A stretch of DNA of 64,000 nucleotides from an uncultured Spirochaetaceae bacterium (GTDB lineage Bacteria; Spirochaetota; Spirochaetia; Sphaerochaetales; Sphaerochaetaceae). The notes under the pieces were generated by a model. It was given only the letters and a program-made list of their open reading frames with translations. It ran no database searches and had not been told where the DNA came from. The stretch lies in NCBI GenBank assembly GCA_944389085.1, contig CALXLB010000044.1, positions 1-64,000 on the forward strand, in the 5' to 3' direction. The translations under genes and the position numbers were made by a program. Positions 52,858 to 62,473 of the stretch are shown here, piece after piece (position 1 is the first letter of the stretch; each line of letters opens with the position of its first letter).

Positions 52858-53308
52858 ATGAGAAAAACAAGCTTGCGTTATGCATTGCTCATCTTTTTAT
52901 CGCTTGTAATGGTTGCAGGATTCTCTTCCTGCAAGTCGGATCCTATCCTTATCCTACCCCCCCCAGCAGGTAAGTGACCCCACAGCTGATCTTATAGGCC
53001 AGTGGGATGTAAAGTCGGTTCCCGGTGCTCCTTCATATATTGTAGAGATTGGAGATGGGTATTACATACTTGCGATCCCTGAAGATTCAGGATATGAGGG
53101 AAATAAATTTGAATCTGACAGACGAGAGATTGATGGCTGGTATGTTGTTTCATATAAACCATCTGATACGTTTGCCATGACCATTAAATATCGTTTTAAA
53201 GATATAAATACTTTGGAATGTATTGCTGTTTTCTCAGATGGGGGAGAGATGTTTTATACATTATACCGCCGAACGGAACCAGTTGAGATAGAAATAGTGG
53301 GACCGTGA
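52858..53308 (+). pseudogene. Lipoprotein copy 2, out of frame at poly-C tract
   Basis: Paralogue of copy 1 with the same leader and promoter surroundings (CTACACTG...AAAAGGAGAGATGAAAATGAGA). Signal and Cys at 25 (VAGFSSC) are intact. At codon 34 eight C (52957-52964) shift the frame, and a TGA at 52975-52977 ends a 39-aa product. The rest of the mature protein is fully open in the next frame (DLIGQWDVKSVPG, FESDRREIDGWYVVSY, IKYRFKDINTLEC) to 53308. Seven or ten C would restore a protein of about 150 aa. The tract sits at exactly the same codon as in copy 1. Phase variation is likely; mutational decay or sequencing error are alternatives. Confidence 0.8.
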
Positions 53309-53341
53309 TTCAATAAAGATTTATTGGACATTTAGTAAAAA

Positions 53342-53374
53342 CCCCTCAGTTTTGGTTTTCACCAGGCTGAGGGG
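53342..53374. terminator. Bidirectional terminator, lipoprotein 2 / trxA
   Basis: Perfect 8-bp stem CCCCTCAG (53342-53349) with CTGAGGGG (53367-53374), extended by TGG/CCA; A/T runs on both sides let it work for the lipoprotein on the plus strand and thioredoxin on the minus strand. Confidence 0.75.
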
Positions 53375-53395
53375 ATATTTCTTTCTGAGGTTTTT

Positions 53396-53701
53396 TCAGA
53401 GTCCAAGCATTCTCTTCAGAGCAGCTTCATCTCTGACGCCTGTTGCTCTGTCTACGACTTTGCCATCGCGGAAGACGATGAGTGTAGGGATAGCCTGTAC
53501 ATCAAAATCTCCAGCGAGATCAGGATTATCATCTACGTTGCATTTGCAGATTTTCGCTCCGCTTAGAGCTTCTGCAGAGTTCTCAAGGATTCTTGTCTGC
53601 ATCTTGCAAGGACCGCACCAAGGTGCCCAGAAATCTACAAGCACAGGGCCTGCTGCATTCTTTACTTCTGCATCAAAAGTTGCTTTTGTTATCTCAATCA
53701 T
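53396..53701 (-). CDS. trxA: Thioredoxin
   Basis: 101 aa. The redox site is FWAPWCGPC with Cys 29 and Cys 32; cis-Pro is in AIPTLIVF. General cytoplasmic disulfide reductase working with thioredoxin reductase (not in the window). GGAG lies before the ATG. Length is slightly short but complete. Followed by the terminator it shares with the lipoprotein gene. Confidence 0.95.
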   Translation of the reverse strand: MIEITKATFDAEVKNAAGPVLVDFWAPWCGPCKMQTRILENSAEALSGAKICKCNVDDNPDLAGDFDVQAIPTLIVFRDGKVVDRATGVRDEAALKRMLGL

Positions 53702-53732
53702 AATTAACTCCTGTTATTTTACTCAAAGATAA

Positions 53733-54767
53733 TCATGGAACGAGTATTTCGGCAAGGATAGCGAAAGCTCCCGTCCTGTCTGTCAGGCCCATGACAGGAT
53801 AGCTTATTACAGAAACAGGTATTAAGCCCTGAGTATAAACAAAGTCCAGGCGTTCATACATGCTGCCGTTCTTTCTTGTCGTTCCGCCATCTGTTTCTGC
53901 AGTGAAATGGGAAGCTCTGTATGTATCGAGCCATTCATTCTCTTCCAGATATGTTGAGACTGGGAATTCCAGATCACTCCTGTACCGGAATGGAGTGAAC
54001 TCAATCCAGTCTTCTCCCGATGGCTGGGAAGAAGAGAGGGCTAGAATCTTTTCCTTGTCAGTCATGGCTTCTGCCGTTGCCTTGACTGCATTGAGTTCCT
54101 CTTCATCATTTGTGAGGGAAAGTGCCCAGGATTCAGCCTGACTCTCATCTGCAGGCATATTGTTTGCGAATGAGAGCGGTGCTATCTCAATATCTTTTGT
54201 TGTTGTGATGAAGAAGGAAGAACTCTCTGCACCTGCTGTCTTCAGAAGCGGACGATGCAGTACCGTTCCTCCCTCCATCGTTATAGCATCCCATCCTGCC
54301 GCTTTCGCACCAGCCACCTGATTCTCCAGTGAGCCTGTCAGGATAACGAAATCAGGGAGCATATCCCTGTTTGCTCCGAGAATCCTCTCTGCATCTGCTT
54401 CTGTCATTGGTTCGTAACCAAGAGGCAGCATCAGCACTTTGATTACTGTTATTCCATCAGGAGCTGTGCTGTTTGTTCTCTGAGGTGTGTAAACATGAGG
54501 ATAGCTGAGCGTCGAGAGATCTTCTGGATACTCATTCACCTCAGCCTTGCGCCTCAAAGCCGCTCTGTGTTCTGCTTCTTTCTGGGAATTCTCTATAGCC
54601 TCTTCGGATTTGTTCTGGTTCTCCTGCAGAATTACAGCATATTTTGTGGATGGATAACCTGTTGTTTCCGGTATGGATATCCTCTGATAGCCTTTCCTTG
54701 AGGTGTAAACCGCACAGGAAGAGAGAAGGAGTATGGAGAAGAGAATCACGAGAGCACGTTTGATCAT
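53733..54767 (-). CDS. Lipoprotein with endonuclease/phosphatase-like fold
   Basis: 344 aa. Signal MIKRALVILFSILLLSSC with Cys about residue 18; exported lipoprotein. The middle (LPDFVILTGSLENQVAGAKA) and the end (YERLDFVYTQGLIPVSVISYPVMGLTDRTG) recall the exonuclease-endonuclease-phosphatase (EEP) superfamily, but the usual catalytic SDH triad near the end reads LTDRTG, so activity is doubtful. An unstructured Gln/Glu/Lys-rich stretch lies at 55-80. Unknown function. It overlaps the HIT gene by 4 bases (ATGA), and trxA follows after 31 bases. Confidence 0.65.
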   Translation of the reverse strand: MIKRALVILFSILLLSSCAVYTSRKGYQRISIPETTGYPSTKYAVILQENQNKSEEAIENSQKEAEHRAALRRKAEVNEYPEDLSTLSYPHVYTPQRTNSTAPDGITVIKVLMLPLGYEPMTEADAERILGANRDMLPDFVILTGSLENQVAGAKAAGWDAITMEGGTVLHRPLLKTAGAESSSFFITTTKDIEIAPLSFANNMPADESQAESWALSLTNDEEELNAVKATAEAMTDKEKILALSSSQPSGEDWIEFTPFRYRSDLEFPVSTYLEENEWLDTYRASHFTAETDGGTTRKNGSMYERLDFVYTQGLIPVSVISYPVMGLTDRTGAFAILAEILVP

Positions 54768-55165
54768 ATCTTCAGTTTCTCCCCATAGGCTGCAGCTTCA
54801 CCATCTGCATATTTTTCTTTTTTGAATACAGGCGTCTTTCCGTCTCCGCTGTAACGAGGAATGACATGTATATGCAGGTGTGGAACTTCCTGTCCCGAGG
54901 CGGGGCTGTTGTTGATCATTATATTAGTACCTTCTGCCTTGAGTACTTCTCTTTGCTTCTGGTCGACTTTTCTGGCAATTTCCATCATATGGGAAAGCGT
55001 AGCCATTGGAATCTCTGTGAAAGTAGGGCAGCACTCTTTTGAGATGACAAGAGCATGGCCCTTGGAGACTGGATTGATATCGAGAATAACGAGGCACAAA
55101 TCATCCTCGTAAAGCTTGACTGATGGTATTTCACCATTGATGATCATTTCAAATACAGTAGCCAT
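54764..55165 (-). CDS. HIT-family nucleotide hydrolase
   Basis: 133 aa. Histidine-triad motif HLHIHVIPR near residue 97, with FEMIINGEIPSVKLYEDD at the N-terminus as in HinT-type proteins. They cleave nucleoside phosphoramidates or dinucleotides. ATG 55165 matches the family start; the longer reading to 55276 is not supported. Coupled to the EEP-like lipoprotein gene by a 4-base overlap. Divergent from fusA. Confidence 0.9.
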   Translation of the reverse strand: MATVFEMIINGEIPSVKLYEDDLCLVILDINPVSKGHALVISKECCPTFTEIPMATLSHMMEIARKVDQKQREVLKAEGTNIMINNSPASGQEVPHLHIHVIPRYSGDGKTPVFKKEKYADGEAAAYGEKLKI

Positions 55166-55361
55166 ATAATGAATACTAGCATCAAGCTTGGCTTTTGTCG
55201 CCTCTGGAAAGCTCTCTTCTTCTTTTCTTTGCCTGACAAGGGAATGCAGAACTCTTCTGATGAATATATCTTGCACAAGATGCTGAAAATCAATATTATG
55301 CCAATCTGGTGGCTTTCGGCCGCTGTGTTTTTGAGAATCATATTACTGAGAGGTTAATTAT

Positions 55362-57473
55362 ATGGCACATGACTTACTGGGCATGAGGAATATCGGAATC
55401 AGTGCTCATATCGACTCGGGAAAGACAACTCTTTCCGAACGCATCCTCTACTTCTGCAACAAGATCCACGCAATTCACGAGGTTCGCGGCAAAGATGGAG
55501 TCGGAGCTACGATGGACTCGATGGAGCTCGAAAGAGAAAGAGGAATCACAATTGCCTCTGCTGCAACAAACGTAGAGTGGAAGGGGCATGAGATCAATAT
55601 CATCGATACTCCGGGCCACGTCGACTTCACAATCGAGGTTGAGAGATCTCTTCGTGTTCTCGATGGAGCTATTCTCGTTCTCTGCTCAGTCGGTGGTGTT
55701 CAGTCACAGTCCATTACTGTAGACCGCCAGATGAAGAGATATCATGTACCTCGTATCGCTTTTGTAAACAAGTGCGATAGAACAGGTGCAAATCCTTACA
55801 GGGTTAAGGACCAGCTGATTGAGAAGCTTGGTCTCAATGCTGTTCTTATGCAGATTCCAATCGGACTTGAGGACAGACTCCAGGGTGTAGTAGACCTTGT
55901 CAATATGAAGGCAGTTTACTTCGATCAGGGAGCAGATGGTCTTCAGGAGAGAATCGAGGAAATCCCTGAGGAGCTGATGGCAGAAGCTCAGGCAAAGAGA
56001 GAGGAGCTTCTCGATGCAGCTTCCATGTTCTCCGATGAGCTGATGGAGGCAATCCTGGAAGACAGCGTAACACCTGAGATGATCAAGGCTGCTGTAAGAA
56101 AGGGAACAATCGGTCTCCAGCTCTGCCCTGTATTCATGGGTTCTGCATATAAGAACAAGGGTATCCAGACACTTCTTGATGGTGTTATTGATTACCTGCC
56201 GAATCCTACAGAGGTTCAGAACGTTGCTCTTGATCTCGATGACAATGAGAAAGAAGTTGTCCTTGAGTCAAAAGAGGATGAGAAACCTGTTATCCTGGCA
56301 TTCAAGCTTGAGGACGGCCAGTTCGGACAGCTTACATACATCAGAATCTATCAGGGAAAGATCAAGAAGGGTGACACTCTTCTCAATACAAGAACAAAGA
56401 AGAGATTCAACGTCGGAAGACTTGTCAAGATGCATGCATCAACTATGGAGGATATCTCAGAAGCTGGATGCGGTGAGATTGCAGCTCTCTTCGGTATTGA
56501 CTGTGCATCAGGCGATACATTCTGCGATCCTTCACTCAACTACTCAATGACAAGTATGTTCGTTCCTACACCTGTTATCTCCCTTGCTATCAAGCCGGTT
56601 GACAAGAAGGCTGCAGATAACATGGCTAAGGCTCTCAACCGCTTCACAAAGGAAGATCCTACATTCCAGACATATGTTGATCCTGAGTCAAATCAGACAA
56701 TCATCAAGGGAATGGGAGAGCTTCACCTCGATGTCTACATTGAGAGAATGAAGAGAGAGTACAAGGCTGAGGTTGAAGTCGGTAAGCCAGAGGTTGCTTA
56801 CAGAGAGGCTATCAGCCAGAAGGCAGAGTTCAACTATACACACAAGAAGCAGACTGGTGGTTCTGGTCAGTATGCACGCGTTGCAGGCTATATTGAGCCG
56901 ATTGTACAGACAGACCCGGATGAGCCTGCAAAGGATTATGAGTTTGTCAACGAAGTAAAGGGTGGTGCAATTCCTACTGAGTACATTCCTTCCTGCGACA
57001 AGGGCTTCCAGAGCGCAATGAAGAAGGGTACACAGGTCGGTTTCCCTGTCATCGGCGTACGCTGTGTCGTAAACGATGGCCAGTGGCATCCTGTTGACTC
57101 CTCTGATATGGCTTTCCAGACAGCTGCAATCGGTGCATTCAGAGAAGCATTCGAGAAAGCAAAGCCGGTTATCCTTGAACCTATCATGAAGGTTGAAGTC
57201 AATGGACCTTCTGAGTTCCAGGGCAACATCTTCGGTTCAATCAACCAGAGAAGAGGTATGATTGTCTCCTCAACAGAGGATAACAACCAGTGCCAGGTTA
57301 TTGCTGAAGTTCCTCTTTCAGAGATGTTCGGATACTCCACAGTCCTCCGCTCACTCACACAGGGTAAGGCAGAGTTCACAATGGAAGTCGAGAAGTATGG
57401 ACGTGTTCCACAGTCTGTATCCGATGAACTCAAGAAAGAGTATCAGGAGAAAAAGAAAGCAGCCCAGAAATGA
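55362..57473 (+). CDS. fusA: Elongation factor G, spirochaete type
   Basis: 703 aa, five domains. Moves tRNA and mRNA on the ribosome using GTP. G1 is [10 protein letters not shown] with Ser where most bacteria have Ala, then [16 protein letters not shown] and NKCDR for G2 to G4. The [18 protein letters not shown] pattern fits the spdEFG1/mitochondrial EFG1 lineage known from spirochaetes and planctomycetes, which is specialised for translocation; a second factor handles recycling. Domain IV ([14 protein letters not shown]) is intact. It is alone, not in an rpsL-rpsG-fusA-tuf operon. Confidence 0.95.
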   Translation: MAHDLLGMRNIGISAHIDSGKTTLSERILYFCNKIHAIHEVRGKDGVGATMDSMELERERGITIASAATNVEWKGHEINIIDTPGHVDFTIEVERSLRVLDGAILVLCSVGGVQSQSITVDRQMKRYHVPRIAFVNKCDRTGANPYRVKDQLIEKLGLNAVLMQIPIGLEDRLQGVVDLVNMKAVYFDQGADGLQERIEEIPEELMAEAQAKREELLDAASMFSDELMEAILEDSVTPEMIKAAVRKGTIGLQLCPVFMGSAYKNKGIQTLLDGVIDYLPNPTEVQNVALDLDDNEKEVVLESKEDEKPVILAFKLEDGQFGQLTYIRIYQGKIKKGDTLLNTRTKKRFNVGRLVKMHASTMEDISEAGCGEIAALFGIDCASGDTFCDPSLNYSMTSMFVPTPVISLAIKPVDKKAADNMAKALNRFTKEDPTFQTYVDPESNQTIIKGMGELHLDVYIERMKREYKAEVEVGKPEVAYREAISQKAEFNYTHKKQTGGSGQYARVAGYIEPIVQTDPDEPAKDYEFVNEVKGGAIPTEYIPSCDKGFQSAMKKGTQVGFPVIGVRCVVNDGQWHPVDSSDMAFQTAAIGAFREAFEKAKPVILEPIMKVEVNGPSEFQGNIFGSINQRRGMIVSSTEDNNQCQVIAEVPLSEMFGYSTVLRSLTQGKAEFTMEVEKYGRVPQSVSDELKKEYQEKKKAAQK

Positions 57474-57496
57474 TTGGGTGACAGAGAGAGCACTTT

Positions 57497-57526
57497 GCTG
57501 CAGGGCTTGGTTCCTGCAGCTTTTTC
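57497..57526 (+). terminator. Terminator after fusA
   Basis: Perfect 8-bp stem GCTGCAGG (57497-57504) and CCTGCAGC (57513-57520) then TTTTTC. Confidence 0.85.
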
Positions 57527-57652
57527 TTTGCCTTGTGAAAGCTTTTCTTCAGCATTCTTGCCCACTTCTGCTGATTTTACCCATTTATTCATTTTCTTGA
57601 TGTGATTCCGTTATAGCCATGTTATAATACCTTTAACAACGGAGGTGCAGAA

Positions 57653-58360
57653 ATGGATATCAAGGAACTTAACAGCGTAAGTCCACTTCGCGTCTTTGAC
57701 GAAGCTATCAACGGCGGACTCGGACGCGGCAATCTCGGTGTAATCGTATCACGGCATGGAATCGGAAAGACGGCATGTCTTGTTCACCTTGCTACAGATA
57801 AGCTCTTTAAAGGAGAGAGCGTCATTCACGTATCATTCTCGGGTAATGTCGAGCATGTCATAAACTGGTATAAGGAAGTATTCAGAGAGATTTCAGAGAT
57901 GCAGTCTCTCGATGATGCGGCACTTGTCTATAATGCAATACTTGCAAACCGTGTCGTCATGAACTTCTCTCAGGAACAGGTTCCTGTTGAAAAGATTCTT
58001 GCTTCTCTTGAAAGCTTGATCAATCAGGGATCGTTCAAAGCCGATTGTGTTCTTTTTGATGGTTATAAACTCACTGTCGCAGATGAAGAGGATATCATCA
58101 AGATCAAAGAATTCGCTAAGAAGATGAATATCGAGGTATGGTTCTCCGTATCTCCTGTCAGGCCGGATGTGGTGTATGATGAGCATGGTGTGCCTAATAC
58201 TCTTGTTAAGTACTATGATCTCATCGATGTCCTTATTGCACTCCGCTATGATGATAAGATTGATAAAGTCGTCATGACAGTTGTCAGATCTCACCATGTC
58301 AATGTACCGAAGCCGATGCAGGTGAACCTCGATCCGCGAACGATGCTTATTTCCAAATAA
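57653..58360 (+). CDS. RecA/KaiC-like P-loop protein, unknown
   Basis: 235 aa. Walker A SRHGIGKT at residues 33-40 (Arg-His instead of the usual Gly/Pro pair), then a Walker-B-like DCVLFDGYK near residue 128. The layout suits a RecA/KaiC-fold ATPase without a second domain. No signal or membrane part. GGAGG precedes the ATG and a TATAAT lies 24 bases upstream of it. Similar proteins appear to be conserved in spirochaetes, but I know of no assigned role. It lies alone, convergent with ispF. Confidence 0.7.
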   Translation: MDIKELNSVSPLRVFDEAINGGLGRGNLGVIVSRHGIGKTACLVHLATDKLFKGESVIHVSFSGNVEHVINWYKEVFREISEMQSLDDAALVYNAILANRVVMNFSQEQVPVEKILASLESLINQGSFKADCVLFDGYKLTVADEEDIIKIKEFAKKMNIEVWFSVSPVRPDVVYDEHGVPNTLVKYYDLIDVLIALRYDDKIDKVVMTVVRSHHVNVPKPMQVNLDPRTMLISK

Positions 58361-58385
58361 GCTTTAGGCCGCCTGAAAAGGCGGC

Positions 58386-58847
58386 TTAATCTTCAGCAAT
58401 CACAATGGCCTCTGCTTGTATTGCGAGGCCTTCTCCAATGGGGCCAAGTCCCTCTGCTGTCTTTGCTTTCACAGAGACTCTATCCAATGGAAGTTTCGTA
58501 AGTTTTGCAATGTTTTCCCTGATTGCTGGAATATGTTCCCGCAGTTTTGGTCTCTCGAGAATCACAGTGCTGTCGATGCTCAAGAGCCGGGCACTCAGCA
58601 TGGATATGACTCTCTCAAGCATAATACTGCTGTCCATTCCTTCTGTCTCTTCTGATGTATCAGGAAATAATGCACCGATATCACCGGCTGCATAAGCTCC
58701 AAGAATTGCATCAATGATGGCATGAATAAGAACATCTCCATCAGAATGTGCTATTTCACCGGTTCCTGAGGGTATCGTTACGCCTCCAAGTACTAATGTT
58801 CTGCCTTTGCCGAGACGGTGAATGTCAAAGCCTGTTCCCGCTCTCAT
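58386..58847 (-). CDS. ispF: 2-C-methylerythritol 2,4-cyclodiphosphate synthase
   Basis: 153 aa. Fifth step of the non-mevalonate isoprenoid pathway. FDIHRL gives the metal-binding Asp and His, HSDGDVLIHAIIDAILGA and DIGALFPDT form the active site, and KAKTAEGLGPIGEGLAIQAEA is the C-terminal loop. Overlaps ispD by 23 bases and is the last gene of carD-ispD-ispF. Confidence 0.95.
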   Translation of the reverse strand: MRAGTGFDIHRLGKGRTLVLGGVTIPSGTGEIAHSDGDVLIHAIIDAILGAYAAGDIGALFPDTSEETEGMDSSIMLERVISMLSARLLSIDSTVILERPKLREHIPAIRENIAKLTKLPLDRVSVKAKTAEGLGPIGEGLAIQAEAIVIAED

Positions 58848-59640
58848 CCCACTTATCTCCTTCCTGCAGAAGCTCTCTCATGTGGCGTGAAGCTTCAGCG
58901 CTCTTTCTGCCTTCTTCTCTGGCTTTTATATAGGCTTTTGCCTGTTCTTCTGCATCGGGAATGTCAGTGATATATGTAATCTTCTTGTTCTCAATGCTCC
59001 CGGAAGAGACTGTGCATGAGTAACCGGCGCTTATGAAGACGGCTGCATCATCGTCTGCTTCCAGTGCGGTAAATCTGTCGTAGGCATCAAGAATCTCCTC
59101 GCGGCGGAAAATCTGCGGAGTCTGTACTGTGATCAATGATGAACGGTCGATATTCTCGCTGATGAGTCCGTCCTTTCCAAGCTTTTTGACAGCATCCGTT
59201 ACGCGCAGTGCTGGGACGGCCCCTCCTGTGACAGTAGCTGCGGCTAATGTTCTTATAATCAGTCCTGTATCTACATAGGGTCTTGCTCCATCATGGATGG
59301 CTATGTAGTCAAAGGGTATTTCCAGTGTCCTCAGCTTTTCGAGCGCGGCTTTGACAGATTCCTTGCGCGTCATGCCTCCCTCGACTATCAGAAGCGGGAT
59401 TGTTCCGATGTCACAAAGATCCTCAAGTGCAACGATTGTCTCGTCTTCCGCTCCATGAGGGCATGTTACAACGACAGCGGCAAGGGATGGAATGCTGTAA
59501 AAAGGTCTTGTTGCTCTTGAAAGCACAGTGTGTCCATCAATTGAAAGGTACTCTTTCTTTGCCTGCACGCTTCCGGACTGAGAGAATCTTGTGGAAGATC
59601 CTGCGGCTGTTATGATTACTGCAAAAGGTGGTATGCTCAT
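58825..59640 (-). CDS. ispD: 2-C-methylerythritol 4-phosphate cytidylyltransferase
   Basis: 271 aa, longer than the usual about 230. Third step of the non-mevalonate pathway. N-terminal VIITAAGSSTRF is the CTP loop, with IAIHDGARPYV and VTDAVKKL following. The C-terminal about 40 aa (EEQAKAYIKAREEGRKSAEAS...) is a charged helical tail, perhaps a trace of the fusion between IspD and IspF seen in other bacteria. Overlaps carD by 4 bases and ispF by 23. Confidence 0.93.
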   Translation of the reverse strand: MSIPPFAVIITAAGSSTRFSQSGSVQAKKEYLSIDGHTVLSRATRPFYSIPSLAAVVVTCPHGAEDETIVALEDLCDIGTIPLLIVEGGMTRKESVKAALEKLRTLEIPFDYIAIHDGARPYVDTGLIIRTLAAATVTGGAVPALRVTDAVKKLGKDGLISENIDRSSLITVQTPQIFRREEILDAYDRFTALEADDDAAVFISAGYSCTVSSGSIENKKITYITDIPDAEEQAKAYIKAREEGRKSAEASRHMRELLQEGDKWDESGNRL

Positions 59641-60125
59641 TTCTCAAGTTTGGCGAAGATTTTCTTCTTCATCTCCTCAGTGCCTATTCCTAGCACAGAG
59701 GAGGACTCATCGACAAGAATGGAAAGCGCATTATCGTAGAGCTTTCTTTCCTGAACAGGAAGCTCTTTGACTTTTGAGCGTCTGTAGAGAGAGTTCACGA
59801 CCTTTGCAACAGAACTGAGGGTACCTTCCTTCATCAGCTCCTGATTCATCAGAAGTCTCTGCTTCCAGTCCATTCCTCTGCTTTCTCTCTTCTCCGAAAG
59901 TGAAGAGAGGGCCTTTCTTGTCTCTGTGATGCTTGCCAGATGCCTCAGCCCTAGGGCTGAAGCGTTATCAACGGGTAATAGCACATCCATCTCCGAAGCT
60001 GTGATCTGCACTCGGTAGTATTCTTTTTCTCTCCTTGTCTCACGGGAAAGGATGCAGCCCACGCCCTGCATAGGGTAGACTACTGCATCTCCGACTTTGA
60101 ATAAGGATTTTTCTGTGCTATTCAT
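59637..60125 (-). CDS. CarD/CdnL-family transcription regulator
   Basis: 162 aa. N-terminal RNA-polymerase-interacting domain (FKVGDAVVYPMQGVGCILSRE) followed by a helical DNA-binding part (GMDWKQRLLMNQELMKEGTL...AKVVNSLYRRSK). CarD stabilises open complexes at housekeeping promoters, including rRNA promoters. First gene of a likely operon with ispD and ispF, an order typical of spirochaetes. Confidence 0.9.
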   Translation of the reverse strand: MNSTEKSLFKVGDAVVYPMQGVGCILSRETRREKEYYRVQITASEMDVLLPVDNASALGLRHLASITETRKALSSLSEKRESRGMDWKQRLLMNQELMKEGTLSSVAKVVNSLYRRSKVKELPVQERKLYDNALSILVDESSSVLGIGTEEMKKKIFAKLEK

Positions 60126-60241
60126 ATATAGATTCTACCATGATTTATCCATTTCGCATCGGAAATTATTTCACTTTACACAATACTGTGCTTTGTAACA
60201 TTTGACTTTTAATACTCTCTCAATGCGGGTATACTCGTTTC

Positions 60242-61759
60242 ATGGCTGAAAAAAGAACCAGAAAAGCAGGTGTGCTCCTGCATATAACATCGCTTCCATC
60301 AGATTACGGTATAGGTGATCTTGGAGAGAATGCCTATAAATTCGTTGATACTCTTGCAGACTCCTCTGTAGGACTCTGGCAGATGCTGCCTGTAGGGCCT
60401 ACAGGCTATGGAGATAGTCCATATGCAGCACGTTCGGCATTTGCTGGTAATGAGCTTCTGATTTCTCCTCGTCTTCTCTACCTTGATGGTTATATCGATA
60501 TAAATGACGCAATGAATAAGATACCTTCTTCCGATCGGGTGGATTACGGAGAAGTGAGAAAGCTGAAGATGCCGATGCTCAGAAGGGCTGCAGAAGCATT
60601 CCTGGATAACAAAGGTCTTCCTTTCAAGGAGTTTGAACGTTTCAGAGAGAAGGAGAGCTGGTGGCTTGAAGATTATGCTCTCTTTCAGGTACTGACTGAT
60701 GAGTTCAATGATTCCCGCTGGTTCCTTTCATGGCCGGAAGAGCTCAAAATGCGTCATCCAGATGCAATCACAAAGAAAAGGGAAGAGAAAAAGAGAGAGA
60801 TAGATATATATGCTGTATTGCAGTATTTCTTCTATAAACAGTTTACCGAACTGAAGATCTATGCCAACGAGCGCGGAGTGAAGCTTATCGGGGATATTCC
60901 TATCTTTGTTGCCGGAGACAGCTCTGATGCCTGGTCAAAGAGGGAGCTTTTGCAGATCGATGAATGCGGTGAGCAGGAAGCTTCTTCCGGTGTTCCGCCA
61001 GATGCTTTCAGCGCAGATGGACAGCTCTGGGGCAATCCTCTTTACAGATGGGAGAAGCATGTTGAGACAGGTTTCAGATGGTGGATTGACCGCTTCAGGA
61101 AGAACCTTGAGCTTTTTGATATCGTACGTGTCGATCATTTCCGTGGTTTTGAAGCCTGCTGGGAAGTGCCGAAAGGTGCGACAACTGCAAAGAACGGTAA
61201 GTGGGTCAAGAGCCCTGGGCAGCAGCTTTTCGATGCTCTGCGCAAGGAACTGGGAGATAATCTTCCTGTCATTGCAGAGGATCTCGGTGTCATCACTGCT
61301 GAAGTTGAAGACTTGAGAGTGAGAAACGGCTTCCCTGGCATGAAGATTCTTCAGTTTGCATTTGCCTTCGATAACGGTGACTGGCAGACGGATAATCCTT
61401 ATCTGCCGCATAACACAGAATATCTTTCTGTAGCTTATACCGGCACCCATGACAATAATACCACTCAAGGCTGGTATGACAGTCTGGATGATGGCATGAA
61501 GGACTATGTGAGGAGATACTTCGAATGCGGAGACGGTGAAGTTCTGTGGAGGATGATACGTTCTCTGATGGCTTCTCCAGCTATGTATGCAATCTTCCCG
61601 ATGCAGGATATCCTCGGATTGGGAGAGAAAGCCAGAATGAATGTTCCCTCCACATGCGGTACATCCAACTGGTCCTGGAGAATGTCAAAAGCTGATCTCA
61701 CATCGCCGTCTTTTGAAGGGATAAAGTATTATTCACATCTCTATGGGCGTGACAAGTGA
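60242..61759 (+). CDS. malQ: 4-alpha-glucanotransferase
   Basis: 505 aa, GH77. Transfers glucan chains between malto-oligosaccharides, used in glycogen or maltodextrin metabolism. Landmarks: LHITSLPSDYGIGDLG, LIGDIPIFVAGDSSDAW, DIVRVDHFRGF with the catalytic Asp nucleophile, VIAEDLGVI with the acid Glu, and YTGTHDNNTTQGWY. Complete. The stop overlaps rsmE by 4 bases; the reason for the pairing is unclear. Divergent from carD. Confidence 0.95.
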   Translation: MAEKRTRKAGVLLHITSLPSDYGIGDLGENAYKFVDTLADSSVGLWQMLPVGPTGYGDSPYAARSAFAGNELLISPRLLYLDGYIDINDAMNKIPSSDRVDYGEVRKLKMPMLRRAAEAFLDNKGLPFKEFERFREKESWWLEDYALFQVLTDEFNDSRWFLSWPEELKMRHPDAITKKREEKKREIDIYAVLQYFFYKQFTELKIYANERGVKLIGDIPIFVAGDSSDAWSKRELLQIDECGEQEASSGVPPDAFSADGQLWGNPLYRWEKHVETGFRWWIDRFRKNLELFDIVRVDHFRGFEACWEVPKGATTAKNGKWVKSPGQQLFDALRKELGDNLPVIAEDLGVITAEVEDLRVRNGFPGMKILQFAFAFDNGDWQTDNPYLPHNTEYLSVAYTGTHDNNTTQGWYDSLDDGMKDYVRRYFECGDGEVLWRMIRSLMASPAMYAIFPMQDILGLGEKARMNVPSTCGTSNWSWRMSKADLTSPSFEGIKYYSHLYGRDK

Positions 61760-62463
61760 ATATTATCCTTTTAGATGAAAATGAGCTTTTCCTGCCATCA
61801 TCTGATGACAGGGCAAAGCATATAAAAGGAGTGCTCCATTTAAAGCCTGGTGATAATTTCCGGGCAGGAGTCATCAATGGAGACGAGGGGATGGCAACGA
61901 TTCTTTCTTCCGATAAAGAAGGGATCAGGCTTTCTTTTCAGCCTTCCGGAGATGCTTCGCGGCTTTATCCTCTGACGCTGATTGTCGCACAGGTCAGGCC
62001 GATCTGCATGCGCCGTATTCTGCGTGAAGCTGTTTCGATGGGAGTCGGGAAAATACTGCTTCCTGTCTCAGATCTCGGAGAGAAGAGCTATCTTTCTGCT
62101 TCACTCTATACGGAAGGGGAATATAAGAAGATTCTGCTCGATGGTGCTATGCAGGCTGGCAAAACAGGGGTAAGCTCTGTCTCTGTGCTTTCTTCTGTTG
62201 AGGAAGCGATAAAAGAAGCAGAAGGAGAAGAGAAAATCCTTCTCGATAACAGAAAAGGCGCAAAACGCCTCTCAGAGGCTATGCTGAGCGGAAAGAGTGT
62301 TGTGCTTGCAATCGGGCCTGAACGTGGCTGGTCTGAGCGTGAAGCAGAACTTTTTATAGAAAATGGTTATAGTCCCATGCTGATAGGCAGCCGTATTCTC
62401 AGAACCGAGACTGCGGCTGTGGGGGGAACGCTTCTTGCGCTTTCACGCATGGATTACGTTTGA
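61756..62463 (+). CDS. rsmE: 16S rRNA (uracil-1498-N3)-methyltransferase
   Basis: 235 aa. SPOUT-fold methyltransferase acting on the 30S subunit. N-terminal PUA-like part (FLPSSDDRAKHIKGVLHLKPGD) and the C-terminal knot AIGPERGWSEREAELF...ILRTETAAVGG are typical. Start is a GTG or ATG within the 4-base overlap with malQ. thyX follows after 10 bases. Confidence 0.93.
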   Translation: MNIILLDENELFLPSSDDRAKHIKGVLHLKPGDNFRAGVINGDEGMATILSSDKEGIRLSFQPSGDASRLYPLTLIVAQVRPICMRRILREAVSMGVGKILLPVSDLGEKSYLSASLYTEGEYKKILLDGAMQAGKTGVSSVSVLSSVEEAIKEAEGEEKILLDNRKGAKRLSEAMLSGKSVVLAIGPERGWSEREAELFIENGYSPMLIGSRILRTETAAVGGTLLALSRMDYV

Positions 62464-62473
62464 AGGAGAAGAT

